In this document: positions 8,346-18,708 of the stretch, one piece after another
How the letters are laid out: the number at the start of each line of letters is the position of its first letter
Numbering within the stretch: position 1 is the stretch's first letter
NCBI GenBank assembly: GCA_040772905.1
Contig: JAXGXJ010000008.1
Location: forward strand, 124,001-188,000
DNA: 64,000 bases
Reading direction: 5' to 3'
Source: JAXGXJ01 sp040772905
GTDB taxonomy: Bacteria; Actinomycetota; Thermoleophilia; RBG-16-64-13
Notes under the pieces: model-generated
Database searches by the model: none
The model's input: the letters and a program-made list of their open reading frames with translations, nothing else
Told to the model about the DNA's origin: nothing
Program-made: the position numbers and the translations under genes

Positions 8346-11300
8346 GTGGCTCATCTCCACTCCATCCGTCTGCGCGGGTTCAAGACCTTCGCGCGACCCA
8401 CAGAGCTCTCGTTCGAACCCGGAGTGACCGTCATCATAGGTCCGAACGGCAGCGGCAAGAGCAACATCGCCGACGCCGTGCTGTGGGTGCTGGGCGAGCA
8501 GAGTCCCGGCAACCTGCGGGGCCGCAGCATGCAGGACGTCATCTTCAGCGGGCCCGACGGCAAACGTTCCAGCGCCGCCGCCGAGGTGAGCCTGGTCTTC
8601 GACAACAACTGCGGCTCCCTGCCTCTGGACGCGTCGCAGGTGGAGGTGACGCGCAGGCTCGTGCGTGACAGCGCCTCCGAGTACCGGTTGAACGGCAGCA
8701 TGTGCCGCCTGCTTGATGTGCAGGACCTCTTCGGCGGGTTGGGGTTGGGGCGCGAGATGCACAGCGTCATCAGCCAGGGGAAGGTCGACGCCGTGCTCAA
8801 CTCCACACCGGAGGCGCGCCGCGCCTTGGTCGAGGAGGCGGCCGGCCTGGGCAGGTTCAAGAAGCGGCGGGAGCGCACCCGGGCCAAGCTCGAACGGACT
8901 CGGCAGAACCTGCTCCGCGTGGCCGATGTGGAGCGTGAAGTGAAGAACAGCCTGCGCCCGCTTCGCCAGCAAGTGGCGGCGGCGGAGCGTTTCGCCCAGG
9001 CGACGGAGGACTGGGCACTGGCGCGGGCGCGCCTGCTGCTGTTCTCTCTGATGGAGGTGGAGCAGGGTTGGCGGGACAGCGAGGCCGCCTTGTCCTCCGC
9101 TCTCCGTCGCCGGGACGAGGTCGAGCAGAAGCTGGCCGAGTTACGTCGGCAGCGGGCTGAGGACGAGGCTCGTTTCAGCGCGGCGCTCCGGGAGCGCGAG
9201 GATGTGGGAGCCGTGTTCCATAGGGTGGAGGCTGAGGCCGAACGCCTGGAGGCGCGGGCGGCGGGGCTCCGGCAGCGTGTGGCCCGCAACGAGGGCGAAC
9301 TCGACCGCACCCGGCGGCGCAAGGAGCTGGCTGAGAGCCAGTGGGCGTCCCTTCGGGCGCGTGCGGCCGAGACCGGCGCGGTGACGGCCGATGAGGGCCG
9401 GCTGTTGCTGGTCACTGCGGCACTCGCACGGGTGCAGTCTGCGCTGGATGAGATCCTGCCCGCCCACCGGGCGTCCACGGTGCGGGAAGACGATCTGAAG
9501 GACGAGGTGTTCGAGCTCGAGGCGGCTCGCTCCCGGTCGTTGCAGGATCGTGACTTCCTGCGCCGGGAGGTGGAGGAGAAGGCACGGCTGGGCCGGGAGG
9601 TCGCAGCCCTGGTCGCGACCGCCCAGGAACGCATCCGTGAGTTGGAGCGGCAGGGACAGGAGCTGGAGCAACGGCGCGCGGATGGTGAGGACGCTCTTGC
9701 GCGGGCGCGCGAGGCGTCGTCGTCGGCAGCTGCCCGTCAGCAAGAGGCGCGCGTCCAAGTGGACCAGGCCGCGCGCGAAGAGCGGCATCTGGACGAGGCG
9801 TTGTCGGGGCTCGAGTCGCGCCAGGCGGTGCTGCGCGACCTCATGAGTCGCCGGGAGGGGACGCCGGCCGGCGCGCGCACCTTGATGGGACGCGCGGCCG
9901 GCGCCAGGTTGCTGGCGGAGGTCCTCACGGTGGAGCCCGGCTATGAGCGAGCTCTGGCGGCGGCTTTGGGTCCGGTCATCCAGGCCGTGGTGGTGAGCGA
10001 GGACTGCGATGCGGAGCTGGTGCTGGGAGTCCAAGGGCCGTTGGAGGCGGTGTGGGGTTCGACCTCCGCCTGTCGGGATGACGGCTGTGAGAGCCCAGGA
10101 GACCTGCCACCGGGGTGCCGTGATCTTTGGGATGTGGTCGCCGGGCCGGCCGGGCTCATGGCCAGCCTTAGGCGGTTGGTTCCTCCCACCGCCGTCGTCC
10201 CGGTACGGGAGGACCGTCACAGTGAGGGCGGTCCCGTCGCCCTCGCCACAGCATGGCAGGTGACGTCCCCCACACGTTGGCGCTTGGTGACATCGGCGGG
10301 GGAAGTGGTCGTACCGGGGGTGCATGCGGCGCGGCGCACCGAGGCGGGGGCAGAGACGCTGATGAGGGCCCGGAACGAGCTGGAGTCGGTGGGCAATGAG
10401 ATCACCGCGCTGACGCAACGTCGCGCGCGCGTCGCTGCCGTGGCTGCCGCGGCGTTGGCGGTGCTTGCCGAGGCGGATGACGCGCGTCATCAGGCTGAAG
10501 AGGTGCTGCGCTCAGCGGAGAGCGAGGCGCTGGCGGTCAAGAACGAGACCGACCTGCACGAGCGGCGCGTTGCGGAGGCAGTCGCACAGCGGGCTGAACT
10601 GGAGGCGCGGGCGGAACGAGAGGACGACCTGGGGGCGCAGTCGGCGCTCGATCTGGCCCGGATGGAACAGGTGGTGGCTCTCAGGGAGGCTGAGCTGGAG
10701 CAGGCTCGAAGTGCTCTGCGAGCGGTGCAGACAGAGCTGGAAGGCGTCCGGCGCCGGGTGGCTCGGCTGGAAGAGAAGAAGGCGCAGGCGACTCTGCTGG
10801 AGGTGAGGCTGCGGGAGCGCTGTCGGGCGCACCAGAATGAGCGCGAACGGGTGAAGTCGCAACTGGATGCCGCCGGCTCTGAGGTGGCTGCGCTCGAACG
10901 CCGGCTGCGGTCGCTGGAAGACTACCGCCCCCTGCTGGTGCGTTTGCTCGAGTGCGTCACCGCCCTTGCTGAGAGGGCTCGCGGTCTCTCGCAGCGACTG
11001 GGCGAGGCGGTGGAGACGGCCCGAGCGCAGTCGGAGGGCGCGGCCCAGGTCATCCGCGAATGGGGAGGGGCGGAGAGCGGCCTGCAGCGAGAGCACGACG
11101 AGTTGGCCTCCCGCCTGGCCCTGTTGCAGGTGGACAAGGCCCGGGCTGAGGACCGTCGCACCCTGCTGGGAGACGAACTGGTTGAACTGCGGCGCAAGCA
11201 TCTTTCGCCGCGTTCCGTCTCTCCGGAGAGTCTGGCAGGGGAGACCGAGGAAGCCTTGGCCGCCGCCCTCCAGCGGGCGGAACAGCGACGCGAACGCATC

Positions 11301-12068
11301 GGCCCGGTGAACCCTCTGGCGGAGCAGGAATGCGCCGAGATGGAAGAGCGCGCCGCCTTCTTGAGCGAGCAGCGTCGCGACCTGGAAGCCTCGATGACGC
11401 GACTCCAGGACGTCATCCGCGGGCTGGACGAGCACATCGACACGGCCTTCGGCCAGATCTTCAGCGCTGCCAAGGACAACTTCGGACAGGTGATCGCCAC
11501 CATCTTCCCGGGGGCGAAGGGCTCTCTGGCGCTCACCGACGGCAAGGATGGCGCACGTGGGCGCGGCTCCGCCACGCGCGACGATGGGGATGGGGCCGTG
11601 GAGAGGGATGTGTCCGACGACCCCACCGAGGGTGAGGCGGTGCCGGGCATATCGCTCTCGGTCAAGTTCCCCAACAAGGCCCCGCGGAGCATGAGCCTCC
11701 TCTCGGGCGGGGAGAAGGCCATGACGGCCATTGCCTTTCTGTTCTCGTTGTTCTTGGCCCGTCCCTGTCCCTTCTACATCCTGGACGAGGTGGAAGCCTC
11801 GTTGGACGATGTCAACATCCGCCGCTTCCTCTCTCTCATCAGGCGGTATCGTGACAAGACCCAGTTCATCATCATCACCCATCAACGTCAGACGATGGAG
11901 ATCGCCGACACCCTGTATGGCGTAGCCCTCGAGAGCGACGGCACGTCGCGTGTGCTATCGCGCAGGTTGGGCGGCCGCAAGGGGGAGGCGGCCGGTACCG
12001 GAGCGGAGACCGCTGACGGCCGCCCCGAGGCGGCGGGGATAGCCCGTCTGACGGCTAAGGAGGCTTGA
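8346..12068 (+). CDS. smc: Chromosome segregation protein SMC
   Basis: An SMC ATPase that compacts and helps segregate the chromosome as a dimer with ScpA and ScpB (not in the window). The 1240-residue protein has an N-terminal Walker A (GPNGSGKSNIADAVLWVLGE, about 30-50). A long coiled coil is broken by a hinge at about 500-640 and followed by a second coiled coil. The C-terminal head has LLSGGEKAM (about 1117) and Walker B YILDEVEASLDD (about 1141). The GTG start follows the rnc stop with no gap. The gene order rnc-smc-ftsY is common in bacteria. Confidence 0.97.
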   Translation: MAHLHSIRLRGFKTFARPTELSFEPGVTVIIGPNGSGKSNIADAVLWVLGEQSPGNLRGRSMQDVIFSGPDGKRSSAAAEVSLVFDNNCGSLPLDASQVEVTRRLVRDSASEYRLNGSMCRLLDVQDLFGGLGLGREMHSVISQGKVDAVLNSTPEARRALVEEAAGLGRFKKRRERTRAKLERTRQNLLRVADVEREVKNSLRPLRQQVAAAERFAQATEDWALARARLLLFSLMEVEQGWRDSEAALSSALRRRDEVEQKLAELRRQRAEDEARFSAALREREDVGAVFHRVEAEAERLEARAAGLRQRVARNEGELDRTRRRKELAESQWASLRARAAETGAVTADEGRLLLVTAALARVQSALDEILPAHRASTVREDDLKDEVFELEAARSRSLQDRDFLRREVEEKARLGREVAALVATAQERIRELERQGQELEQRRADGEDALARAREASSSAAARQQEARVQVDQAAREERHLDEALSGLESRQAVLRDLMSRREGTPAGARTLMGRAAGARLLAEVLTVEPGYERALAAALGPVIQAVVVSEDCDAELVLGVQGPLEAVWGSTSACRDDGCESPGDLPPGCRDLWDVVAGPAGLMASLRRLVPPTAVVPVREDRHSEGGPVALATAWQVTSPTRWRLVTSAGEVVVPGVHAARRTEAGAETLMRARNELESVGNEITALTQRRARVAAVAAAALAVLAEADDARHQAEEVLRSAESEALAVKNETDLHERRVAEAVAQRAELEARAEREDDLGAQSALDLARMEQVVALREAELEQARSALRAVQTELEGVRRRVARLEEKKAQATLLEVRLRERCRAHQNERERVKSQLDAAGSEVAALERRLRSLEDYRPLLVRLLECVTALAERARGLSQRLGEAVETARAQSEGAAQVIREWGGAESGLQREHDELASRLALLQVDKARAEDRRTLLGDELVELRRKHLSPRSVSPESLAGETEEALAAALQRAEQRRERIGPVNPLAEQECAEMEERAAFLSEQRRDLEASMTRLQDVIRGLDEHIDTAFGQIFSAAKDNFGQVIATIFPGAKGSLALTDGKDGARGRGSATRDDGDGAVERDVSDDPTEGEAVPGISLSVKFPNKAPRSMSLLSGGEKAMTAIAFLFSLFLARPCPFYILDEVEASLDDVNIRRFLSLIRRYRDKTQFIIITHQRQTMEIADTLYGVALESDGTSRVLSRRLGGRKGEAAGTGAETADGRPEAAGIARLTAKEA

Positions 12069-12072
12069 AGTC

Positions 12073-13080
12073 TTGAGCTACAACTGGTCGGAAGTGTTCA
12101 TCGGTGTGGGCGAAGGGCGGTCCGTGGGCAGCCCCGAACAGGTCCAGGAGGTGCGCAAGGGCTGGTTCGCGCAGTTACGCGAGGGACTCAGCAAGAGTCG
12201 CAAGGCCCTTCAGCAGCAATTCGCCTCCGTCCTCTTCGACCGTTTCGACGAAGATCTGTGGGAGCATATCGAGGAGGCGCTGATCTTCGCCGATGTGGGC
12301 GTGGAGACCACGGTATCCATCGTGGAGGGGCTGGAGGCTGAGGCCGATGCCGGCGAGATCAAGGATTCCGCTACCCTCATGGCGCGGCTGCGTGACATCA
12401 CCGCGGCTCACTTCTCCCAGGCCGACACGCGCATCGACGTAGCGCACACCCCGGCTGTGATCCTCATGGTGGGGGTGAACGGCACGGGCAAGACCACCAC
12501 CATCGGAAAGATCGCCTGGCATCTGAAGGAGTTGGGCAAGGAACCCCTGCTGGTGGCGGGGGACACCTTCCGTGCCGCCGCCGTGGAGCAGTTGGTGGAG
12601 TGGGGGAACCGCGTGGGCTGCGAGGTCATCCGCCACGAACGTGGCGGCGACCCGGGCGCGGTGGTGTTCGACGGCATCGCTGCGGCGCAGGCCCGCGGCG
12701 CGGACGTGGTCATCATCGACACGGCGGGACGTCTGCACACGCAGGTGAACCTCATGAACGAGTTGGAGAAGATCGGTCGGGTCATCAAGAAGCGCATCCC
12801 CGACGCTCCGCACGAGTGCCTGCTCACCATCGATGCCACCACGGGCCAGAACGGGCTCATCCAGGCGCGCATGTTCAAACAGGCCGTGGATCTTACGGGC
12901 GTGGTGCTCACCAAGATGGACGGCACGGCCAAGGGCGGCATCGCGCTGGCCGTTTCGCACGAACTCGATCTGCCCATCAAGCTTATCGGCACGGGCGAGA
13001 AGCTCGACAGCCTGCAGCCTTTCGACGCAGCCGGCTTCACGTCGCTGCTGTTCGAAGAGACCATGGCGAACCGCTCTTGA
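12073..13080 (+). CDS. ftsY: Signal recognition particle receptor FtsY
   Basis: GTPase that docks SRP-bound ribosomes at the membrane. The 335-residue product has an N-terminal four-helix N domain. The G domain has GVNGTGKTTTIGKIA (about 133), DTFRAAAVEQL, DTAGRLHTQ and LTKMDGTAKGG. The start is a TTG five bases after the smc stop. There is no long acidic A domain, as in most actinobacterial and Gram-positive FtsY proteins. Confidence 0.95.
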   Translation: MSYNWSEVFIGVGEGRSVGSPEQVQEVRKGWFAQLREGLSKSRKALQQQFASVLFDRFDEDLWEHIEEALIFADVGVETTVSIVEGLEAEADAGEIKDSATLMARLRDITAAHFSQADTRIDVAHTPAVILMVGVNGTGKTTTIGKIAWHLKELGKEPLLVAGDTFRAAAVEQLVEWGNRVGCEVIRHERGGDPGAVVFDGIAAAQARGADVVIIDTAGRLHTQVNLMNELEKIGRVIKKRIPDAPHECLLTIDATTGQNGLIQARMFKQAVDLTGVVLTKMDGTAKGGIALAVSHELDLPIKLIGTGEKLDSLQPFDAAGFTSLLFEETMANRS

Positions 13081-13102
13081 CCGCCGGCGGGCGGGGGCCT
13101 GA

Positions 13103-13131
13103 TTGACGGCGATGGGGGCTGCTAGTAAACT
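13103..13131 (+). promoter_or_regulatory. Promoter of the ffh operon
   Basis: -35 TTGACG (13103-13108), a 17-base spacer and -10 TAAACT (13126-13131) lie in the ftsY-ffh gap. The start near 13138 would give a leader of about 70 bases that includes the palindromic stem at 13141-13159. Confidence 0.6.
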
Positions 13132-13140
13132 CCCACCTCC

Positions 13141-13159
13141 GCGGCCGCGTTGCGGCCGC
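13141..13159. repeat. Inverted repeat in the ffh leader
   Basis: GCGGCCGC, a GTT spacer, then GCGGCCGC again, a perfect 8 bp stem. It falls just after the predicted transcription start. It could end ftsY transcripts or shape the ffh leader. It has no T tract. Confidence 0.45.
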
Positions 13160-13207
13160 TTGCATAGCGCTGCCCGTGTCGACGGGCGGCAGAAGATGTG
13201 GTGACAG

Positions 13208-14539
<1,332 letters not shown>

Positions 14540-14555
14540 AGGGAGGAGGTGACCA

Positions 14556-14798
14556 ATGGCAACAGCTATCAGGCTGGCCCGTCGCGGAAGCAAGAAGCGT
14601 CCGACCTATCGTATCGTCGTGACCGACTCTCGCAACCCTCGCGACGGCCGGTTCATCGAGACCATCGGCTACTACAACCCGCAGCACGAACCGTCCGTGA
14701 TCGAAGTGGACGAGCCCAAAGCCAAGAAATGGATGGAGTGCGGCGCTCAGCCCTCTGACACGGTGCGCAAACTCCTGAGCGTGAAAGGCATCGTCTAG
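14556..14798 (+). CDS. rpsP: 30S ribosomal protein S16
   Basis: An 80-residue small-subunit protein. The start ATAIRLARRGSKKRPTYRIV and the segment GRFIETIGYYNPQ are the S16 signature. A very strong ribosome binding site (GGGAGGAGGT) precedes the ATG. It stands at the head of the usual rpsP-KH-rimM-trmD group. Confidence 0.96.
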   Translation: MATAIRLARRGSKKRPTYRIVVTDSRNPRDGRFIETIGYYNPQHEPSVIEVDEPKAKKWMECGAQPSDTVRKLLSVKGIV

Positions 14799-15029
14799 GT
14801 GAAAGAGCTGCTTGAATTCCTGGCTCGCTCTCTCGTCGACCATCCGGAGCAGGTGCGGGTGGAGGAGGCGCAGACGAGCGACGGGGTCGTGCTCCGCCTG
14901 AGCGTGGCCAAAGAGGACGTGGGTAAGGTGATCGGCAAACAAGGCCGCATAGCCCGCGCCCTGCGCACGGTGGTGAAAGCGAGCGCCGTCAAGGACGGCA
15001 AGCAGGCCACCGTGGAGATCGTCGACTAG
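14799..15029 (+). CDS. khpA: KH-domain RNA-binding protein KhpA
   Basis: A 76-residue protein made of one KH domain, with the loop GKVIGKQGRIARALRTVV. KhpA proteins pair with KhpB and bind RNA. The GTG start abuts the rpsP stop, so translation is probably coupled. Placement between rpsP and rimM is the standard one. Confidence 0.9.
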   Translation: MKELLEFLARSLVDHPEQVRVEEAQTSDGVVLRLSVAKEDVGKVIGKQGRIARALRTVVKASAVKDGKQATVEIVD

Positions 15030-15036
15030 AGGTGGG

Positions 15037-15606
15037 ATGAGGCCCCGCCCGGAGTGGATAGAGGTTGGGCGGGTCTCCCGCGCCCATGGGGTGCAGGGAG
15101 AGTCGCGCGTGCTGCTGAGTTCGGACAACCCTGACCGCTTCGTGGCCGGAGAGGTCCTCTACGGCCGTCCGGAGCGAAGAGGGGTGGCGGGAGCGCGCCT
15201 GCCTGCGCAGGTGCGCCTTACCATCCGTTCTGTCCGTGGAGACAGCGAGTTCCCCATCGTGGCCTTCGAGGAGGTGGGCGATCGCGACGCCGCTGAGGCG
15301 TTGCGTGGCTACGTGCTCGAAGTGCCCGGTGGCGACCTTCCCGAATTGGACGACGATGAGTTCTATCCGTTCGACCTCATCGGGCTCGAGGTGCGCGATG
15401 AGAGCGGGGCCCGCCGGGGCCGCGTGACGGATGCCGTCGAGACGCCGGCCCATGCCCTGCTGGTGGTCGTCCCCGACGCGGGGCCGCCGGCAGAGGACAA
15501 GCTCCCGGCGCAGGAGGTACTCGTGCCCTTCGTGACTGAGGCCGTGCCCGAGGTGCGCGTGATCCAGGGCTATCTGACCATCGTGGCGCGCTTCTTGGAG
15601 CAGTGA
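15037..15606 (+). CDS. rimM: Ribosome maturation factor RimM
   Basis: Helps mature the 30S head region around S19. The 189-residue protein has the N-terminal RimM barrel (VGRVSRAHGVQGESRV) and a C-terminal PRC barrel (EFYPFDLIGLEV, ending in VPFVTEAVPEV). A loop rich in Pro, Ala and Glu (VVPDAGPPAEDKLPAQEV) is somewhat longer than usual. The end overlaps trmD by four bases. Confidence 0.9.
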   Translation: MRPRPEWIEVGRVSRAHGVQGESRVLLSSDNPDRFVAGEVLYGRPERRGVAGARLPAQVRLTIRSVRGDSEFPIVAFEEVGDRDAAEALRGYVLEVPGGDLPELDDDEFYPFDLIGLEVRDESGARRGRVTDAVETPAHALLVVVPDAGPPAEDKLPAQEVLVPFVTEAVPEVRVIQGYLTIVARFLEQ

Positions 15607-16319
15607 CCAAGCGCATAGACATCTTCACCCTGGTGCCGCAGGCTTTCGACTGGTTCCTGGATCAGCATCCTGTCTCCACCGCGGCTGCGGCCGGAGTGGT
15701 GACCTTACATGTGCACAACCTGCGTGAGTACGGCCTCATGCCGCATCACGAGGTGGATGACACCCCCTACGGCGGTGGTCCGGGGATGGTGACGCGTGTC
15801 GACGTGGTGGCGGCGGCGCTGGAAGGTGTCTTCCGCGTGGCTGCGGACCAGGTGCGTACATCTCGCGACGTGTACGTGCTGGCGGCCGGGGGGCGTCCCT
15901 TCGATCATGCCGTCTGCCGCGAGCTTGCCGTGGCCGAGCGTGATCTCGTGCTGCTGTGCGGTCGTTTTGAGGGCTTCGACGCCCGGGTGGAAGCACTGCT
16001 GGTCACGGGATCACTGTCTGTCGGCCCCTACGTGCTGGCAGGAGGCGAGGTCGCGGCGCTCGCTGTGGTCGAGGCTCTGGTGCGCCATCTGCCGGGATCG
16101 TTGGGTAACGCCGACAGCGTGGTGGAGGAGTCGTTCAGCGAGGAGTTGGGCGGCATGGTGGAGTATCCCCATTACACGCGGCCGCGGGTCTTCGCCGGAC
16201 AGGAGGTCCCGGCAGTGCTGCTGAGCGGGGACCACGGTGCGATCGCGCGTTGGCGTCGTGAGAACGCACGGCCCTCTCCGTGGAACTCGTCGGAGGTCGA
16301 TGATGGCGCGCCGGACTGA
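15603..16319 (+). CDS. trmD: tRNA (guanine-N1)-methyltransferase TrmD
   Basis: Methylates G37 of tRNAs with SAM. The 238-residue knotted SPOUT enzyme has DDTPYGGGPGMV, CGRFEGFDARV (near 120) and SVGPYVLAGGEVAAL. The C-terminal domain ends in YTRPRVFAGQEVPAVLLSGDH. GTG start overlapping rimM. A complete, ordinary member. Confidence 0.95.
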   Translation: MTKRIDIFTLVPQAFDWFLDQHPVSTAAAAGVVTLHVHNLREYGLMPHHEVDDTPYGGGPGMVTRVDVVAAALEGVFRVAADQVRTSRDVYVLAAGGRPFDHAVCRELAVAERDLVLLCGRFEGFDARVEALLVTGSLSVGPYVLAGGEVAALAVVEALVRHLPGSLGNADSVVEESFSEELGGMVEYPHYTRPRVFAGQEVPAVLLSGDHGAIARWRRENARPSPWNSSEVDDGAPD

Positions 16320-16869
16320 GCAGCGCAAGGTGCGCAGCGACCGGCGCGGCCCGCAGGGCGCTCTGCGCATGGTCATGGAGATCGTGGTCATCGTGGTGGC
16401 CGCCTTCGCCATAGCCATGCTGGTCCAGGCCTTCGTGGTCAAACCCTTCACCATCCATCAGGTGTCCATGCAGCCCACTCTGCTCGAGGGCGATCGTGTG
16501 CTCATCAACCGTCTGGTCTACCACTTCCGCGACCCGGAGAGGGGTGACGTGGTGGTGTTCGATTCCCCTGTGCAAGAGGATGAGGACTTGGTGAAGCGCG
16601 TGGTGGCGGTCGCGGGAGATTCTGTGGCTGTCCGGGGCGGGGTGCTGTATGTGAACGGGGAGCCGCAGCAGGAGCCCTATCTGGCTGACAGCCCGTTCGA
16701 CGGCACGGATACGGACGAGGGCGTCGTCCCCGAGGGACAGGTGTTCGTCATGGGCGACAACCGCAACAACAGTGGAGATAGTCGTCTCTTCGGCCCCATC
16801 GAGACCGAGAGCATCATCGGGGCCGCGTTCGCCATATACTGGCCCATCAGTCGTTGGGACGGTTTGTAG
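16303..16869 (+). CDS. lepB: Signal peptidase I (first copy)
   Basis: Membrane serine protease that removes signal peptides outside the membrane. One N-terminal transmembrane helix (VIVVAAFAIAMLVQAFVV) is followed by the catalytic Ser in HQVSMQPTL (Ser55) and Lys98 in VKRVVAVAGD. MGDNRNNSGDSRLFGPI comes near the end. Two ATG codons occur in tandem; the second, at 16303, fits the GGAGG best. The gene overlaps trmD by 17 bases. A second, different lepB lies just after rplS. Confidence 0.93.
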   Translation: MARRTEQRKVRSDRRGPQGALRMVMEIVVIVVAAFAIAMLVQAFVVKPFTIHQVSMQPTLLEGDRVLINRLVYHFRDPERGDVVVFDSPVQEDEDLVKRVVAVAGDSVAVRGGVLYVNGEPQQEPYLADSPFDGTDTDEGVVPEGQVFVMGDNRNNSGDSRLFGPIETESIIGAAFAIYWPISRWDGL

Positions 16870-16877
16870 GCTTACGG

Positions 16878-16906
16878 TTGTAATCGAGCCGCGGATGCTC
16901 TAAAGT
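16878..16906 (+). promoter_or_regulatory. Promoter of rplS
   Basis: TTGTAA (16878-16883), 17 bases, TAAAGT (16901-16906), both 4 of 6 to consensus. The start near 16913 leaves a leader of about 65 bases in which GGCTTTTC occurs twice (16912-16919 and 16928-16935). Confidence 0.5.
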
Positions 16907-16979
16907 CTGCTGGCTTTTCATCGGGAAGGCTTTTCTCGGTTCGATCCAAGGTCACGTAAGAGCACGTCATAGGCTAGGT

Positions 16980-17330
16980 ATGCACATGGGAGCGATAGAA
17001 GAATTCGAGCGCGCGCAACTCCGTGAGGATATCCCCGACTTCAAGTCCGGCGACACCCTGCGGGTACATTTCAAAGTGGTCGAAGGCAGCCGCGAGCGCA
17101 TCCAGGTGTTCCAGGGCTTCTGCATCCGCAGGCAGGGTCAGGGAGCGCGGGAGACCTTCACCGTGCGCAAGCAATCGTTCGGGGTGGGAGTGGAGCGCAC
17201 CTTCCCGCTTCATTCGCCCAAGATCGACAAGATCGAAGTGACCGCCATCGGCGATGTGGCCCGGGCCAAGCTGTACTACCTGCGCGACAAGGTAGGCAAG
17301 AAAGCCCGCATCAAAGAGAAGCGCATCTAA
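16980..17330 (+). CDS. rplS: 50S ribosomal protein L19
   Basis: A 116-residue large-subunit protein at the subunit interface. IPDFKSGDTLRVHFKVVEG, RIQVFQGFCIRR and ERTFPLHSPKID are the L19 core. It is followed within six bases by a second signal peptidase. A second ATG two codons in could equally be the start. Confidence 0.95.
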   Translation: MHMGAIEEFERAQLREDIPDFKSGDTLRVHFKVVEGSRERIQVFQGFCIRRQGQGARETFTVRKQSFGVGVERTFPLHSPKIDKIEVTAIGDVARAKLYYLRDKVGKKARIKEKRI

Positions 17331-17335
17331 GGAGC

Positions 17336-17965
17336 GTGGGTCCGGTGGACGGACCGGATCGGATCCCGACCCCGCTGCCAGAGCAGACCATCGCACCAGC
17401 GCAAGACCCGGGTGTACCCACTCCGGGTCTTGCTTCTTCTGCCCCCAGGCGCCGTTCGCTGCGGTGGCTGGTGGAGGTGGTGGTCATCGTGGCCGCCGCC
17501 TTCGTGCTGGCGCTGCTGGTGCAGCAGTTCCTGGTGAAGCCGTTCGCGATCCCTTCTCCCTCCATGGAACCCACGCTGGTGGAAGGTGACCGGGTGCTGG
17601 TGAACCGGCTCGTCTATCACTTCCGCACCCCCGAGCGCGGCGACATCATCGTCTTCCAGCCCCCGAACCAGGAGGGCGGTGACCCCTTCATCAAGAGAGT
17701 GGTGGGACTGGGCGGCGACAGCGTTGAGGTGCGCGAAGGCCAGTTGTACGTGAACGGCGTGGCTCAGGATGAGCCTTTCATCAAGGAGTACCCCATCGTC
17801 TCCGACTATCCCGAGACCATCGTCCCAGCGGGCTATGTGTGGGCCATGGGTGACAACCGCAACAACAGCGGCGACAGTCGGGTGTTCGGGCCGGTGTCCG
17901 AGGACGCCATCGTGGGGACAGCCTTCGCCATCTACTGGCCCTTGAACCACATCCGCGGCCTCTGA
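17336..17965 (+). CDS. lepB: Signal peptidase I (second copy)
   Basis: A second S26 protease of 209 residues. It has a Pro-rich cytoplasmic N-terminus, one transmembrane helix (about 45-65), catalytic Ser76 in PSPSMEPTL, Lys120 in FIKRVVGLGGD and MGDNRNNSGDSRVFGPV. It is closely similar to the first copy through the catalytic core. It differs in the N-terminus and in the loop before the last box. GTG start, preceded by AAGGAG. A terminator-like hairpin lies inside its first codons, so its expression may be set by readthrough from rplS. Two copies around rplS suggest local duplication. Confidence 0.92.
   Translation: MGPVDGPDRIPTPLPEQTIAPAQDPGVPTPGLASSAPRRRSLRWLVEVVVIVAAAFVLALLVQQFLVKPFAIPSPSMEPTLVEGDRVLVNRLVYHFRTPERGDIIVFQPPNQEGGDPFIKRVVGLGGDSVEVREGQLYVNGVAQDEPFIKEYPIVSDYPETIVPAGYVWAMGDNRNNSGDSRVFGPVSEDAIVGTAFAIYWPLNHIRGL
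17402..17432 (+). terminator. Terminator-like hairpin inside the start of the second lepB
   Basis: CAAGACCCGG pairs with CCGGGTCTTG (10 bp stem, 11-base loop) and is followed by CTTCTTCT. The shape is that of an intrinsic terminator for rplS, yet it lies about 22 codons into the lepB frame. It may act as an attenuator. Confidence 0.5.
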
Positions 17966-17979
17966 GCCGCGGTCGGCGG

Positions 17980-18705
17980 ATGGCCAAGCGCGCGCGGGCT
18001 TCCGACCCCTTCCGTTTCGACAGAGCCCTGCTCGAGCACGAGGCGCGTGATGCTGCGGCGGCAGACGCTCGTCACGGCAGCGGCATGGCCGCCGGCGTCG
18101 ATCTGCGACTGGCGGGGGCGGATGAAGCGGGCCGAGGCTGTCTGGCCGGTCCTCTGGTCGCCTCGGCGGTGGTCCTCGACTATGCTCGTGCGCCTTTCCC
18201 CCTGCTCAAGGGTCTCACCGATTCGAAGCTTCTCTCTCCGGAGGCACGGGAGGCCATGTTCCAGGCGGTCATGCGCTCTGCACTGCAGGTCACGTGGGTG
18301 TCGTGCTCTCCTTGCACCATCGACGGGCAGGGGCTCCATCGATCGAATCTCTCCGCGCTGGGTCGGGCCTTGGAGCTTCTCGGGGATGAATACCGGATGG
18401 CGATCGTCGACGGCTTCGACCTGGGTCGCCCCGAGTTGCGCGCCCGAGCCCTAGTGGGCGGTGACTTCAAGAGCGCCGCCGTCGCGGCGGCATCGGTGGT
18501 GGCCAAGGTGGTGCGCGACCGTCTCATGCGGCGCCTCTCTCTGCTCTACCCCGTGTACGGGTTCGCTGAGCACATGGGCTACGGCACCCGGCATCACCGG
18601 GAGGCTCTTCTGGCGCACGGACCCTGCGACCTGCACCGGCGGAGCTTCCAGGGCGTGGGATCGCAGCAGCTGGAGTTCCTGCCCGATCCCCTCTCGAGTG
18701 AATAG
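17980..18705 (+). CDS. rnhB: Ribonuclease HII
   Basis: Cuts RNA in RNA-DNA hybrids and removes misinserted ribonucleotides. The 241-residue product has the metal site GADEAGRGCLAGPLVAS (Asp48, Glu49), a later Asp in AIVDGFDL, and SVVAKVVRDRLM followed by FAEHMGYGTRHHREAL. A 40-residue N-terminal extension rich in Arg, Asp and Ala precedes the core. It ends the operon and faces the MutY-like gene with three bases between. Confidence 0.94.
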   Translation: MAKRARASDPFRFDRALLEHEARDAAAADARHGSGMAAGVDLRLAGADEAGRGCLAGPLVASAVVLDYARAPFPLLKGLTDSKLLSPEAREAMFQAVMRSALQVTWVSCSPCTIDGQGLHRSNLSALGRALELLGDEYRMAIVDGFDLGRPELRARALVGGDFKSAAVAAASVVAKVVRDRLMRRLSLLYPVYGFAEHMGYGTRHHREALLAHGPCDLHRRSFQGVGSQQLEFLPDPLSSE

Positions 18706-18708
18706 CCG

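Noticed and set aside
13138..13207. SRP (4.5S) RNA gene before ffh
   Set aside because: The conserved SRP RNA loop (GGAAG with its GCAGCA partner) is absent; only a GCGGCCGC stem is present.
17336..17965. The two lepB copies as an assembly duplication
   Set aside because: They differ throughout outside the catalytic boxes, so they are genuine paralogs.
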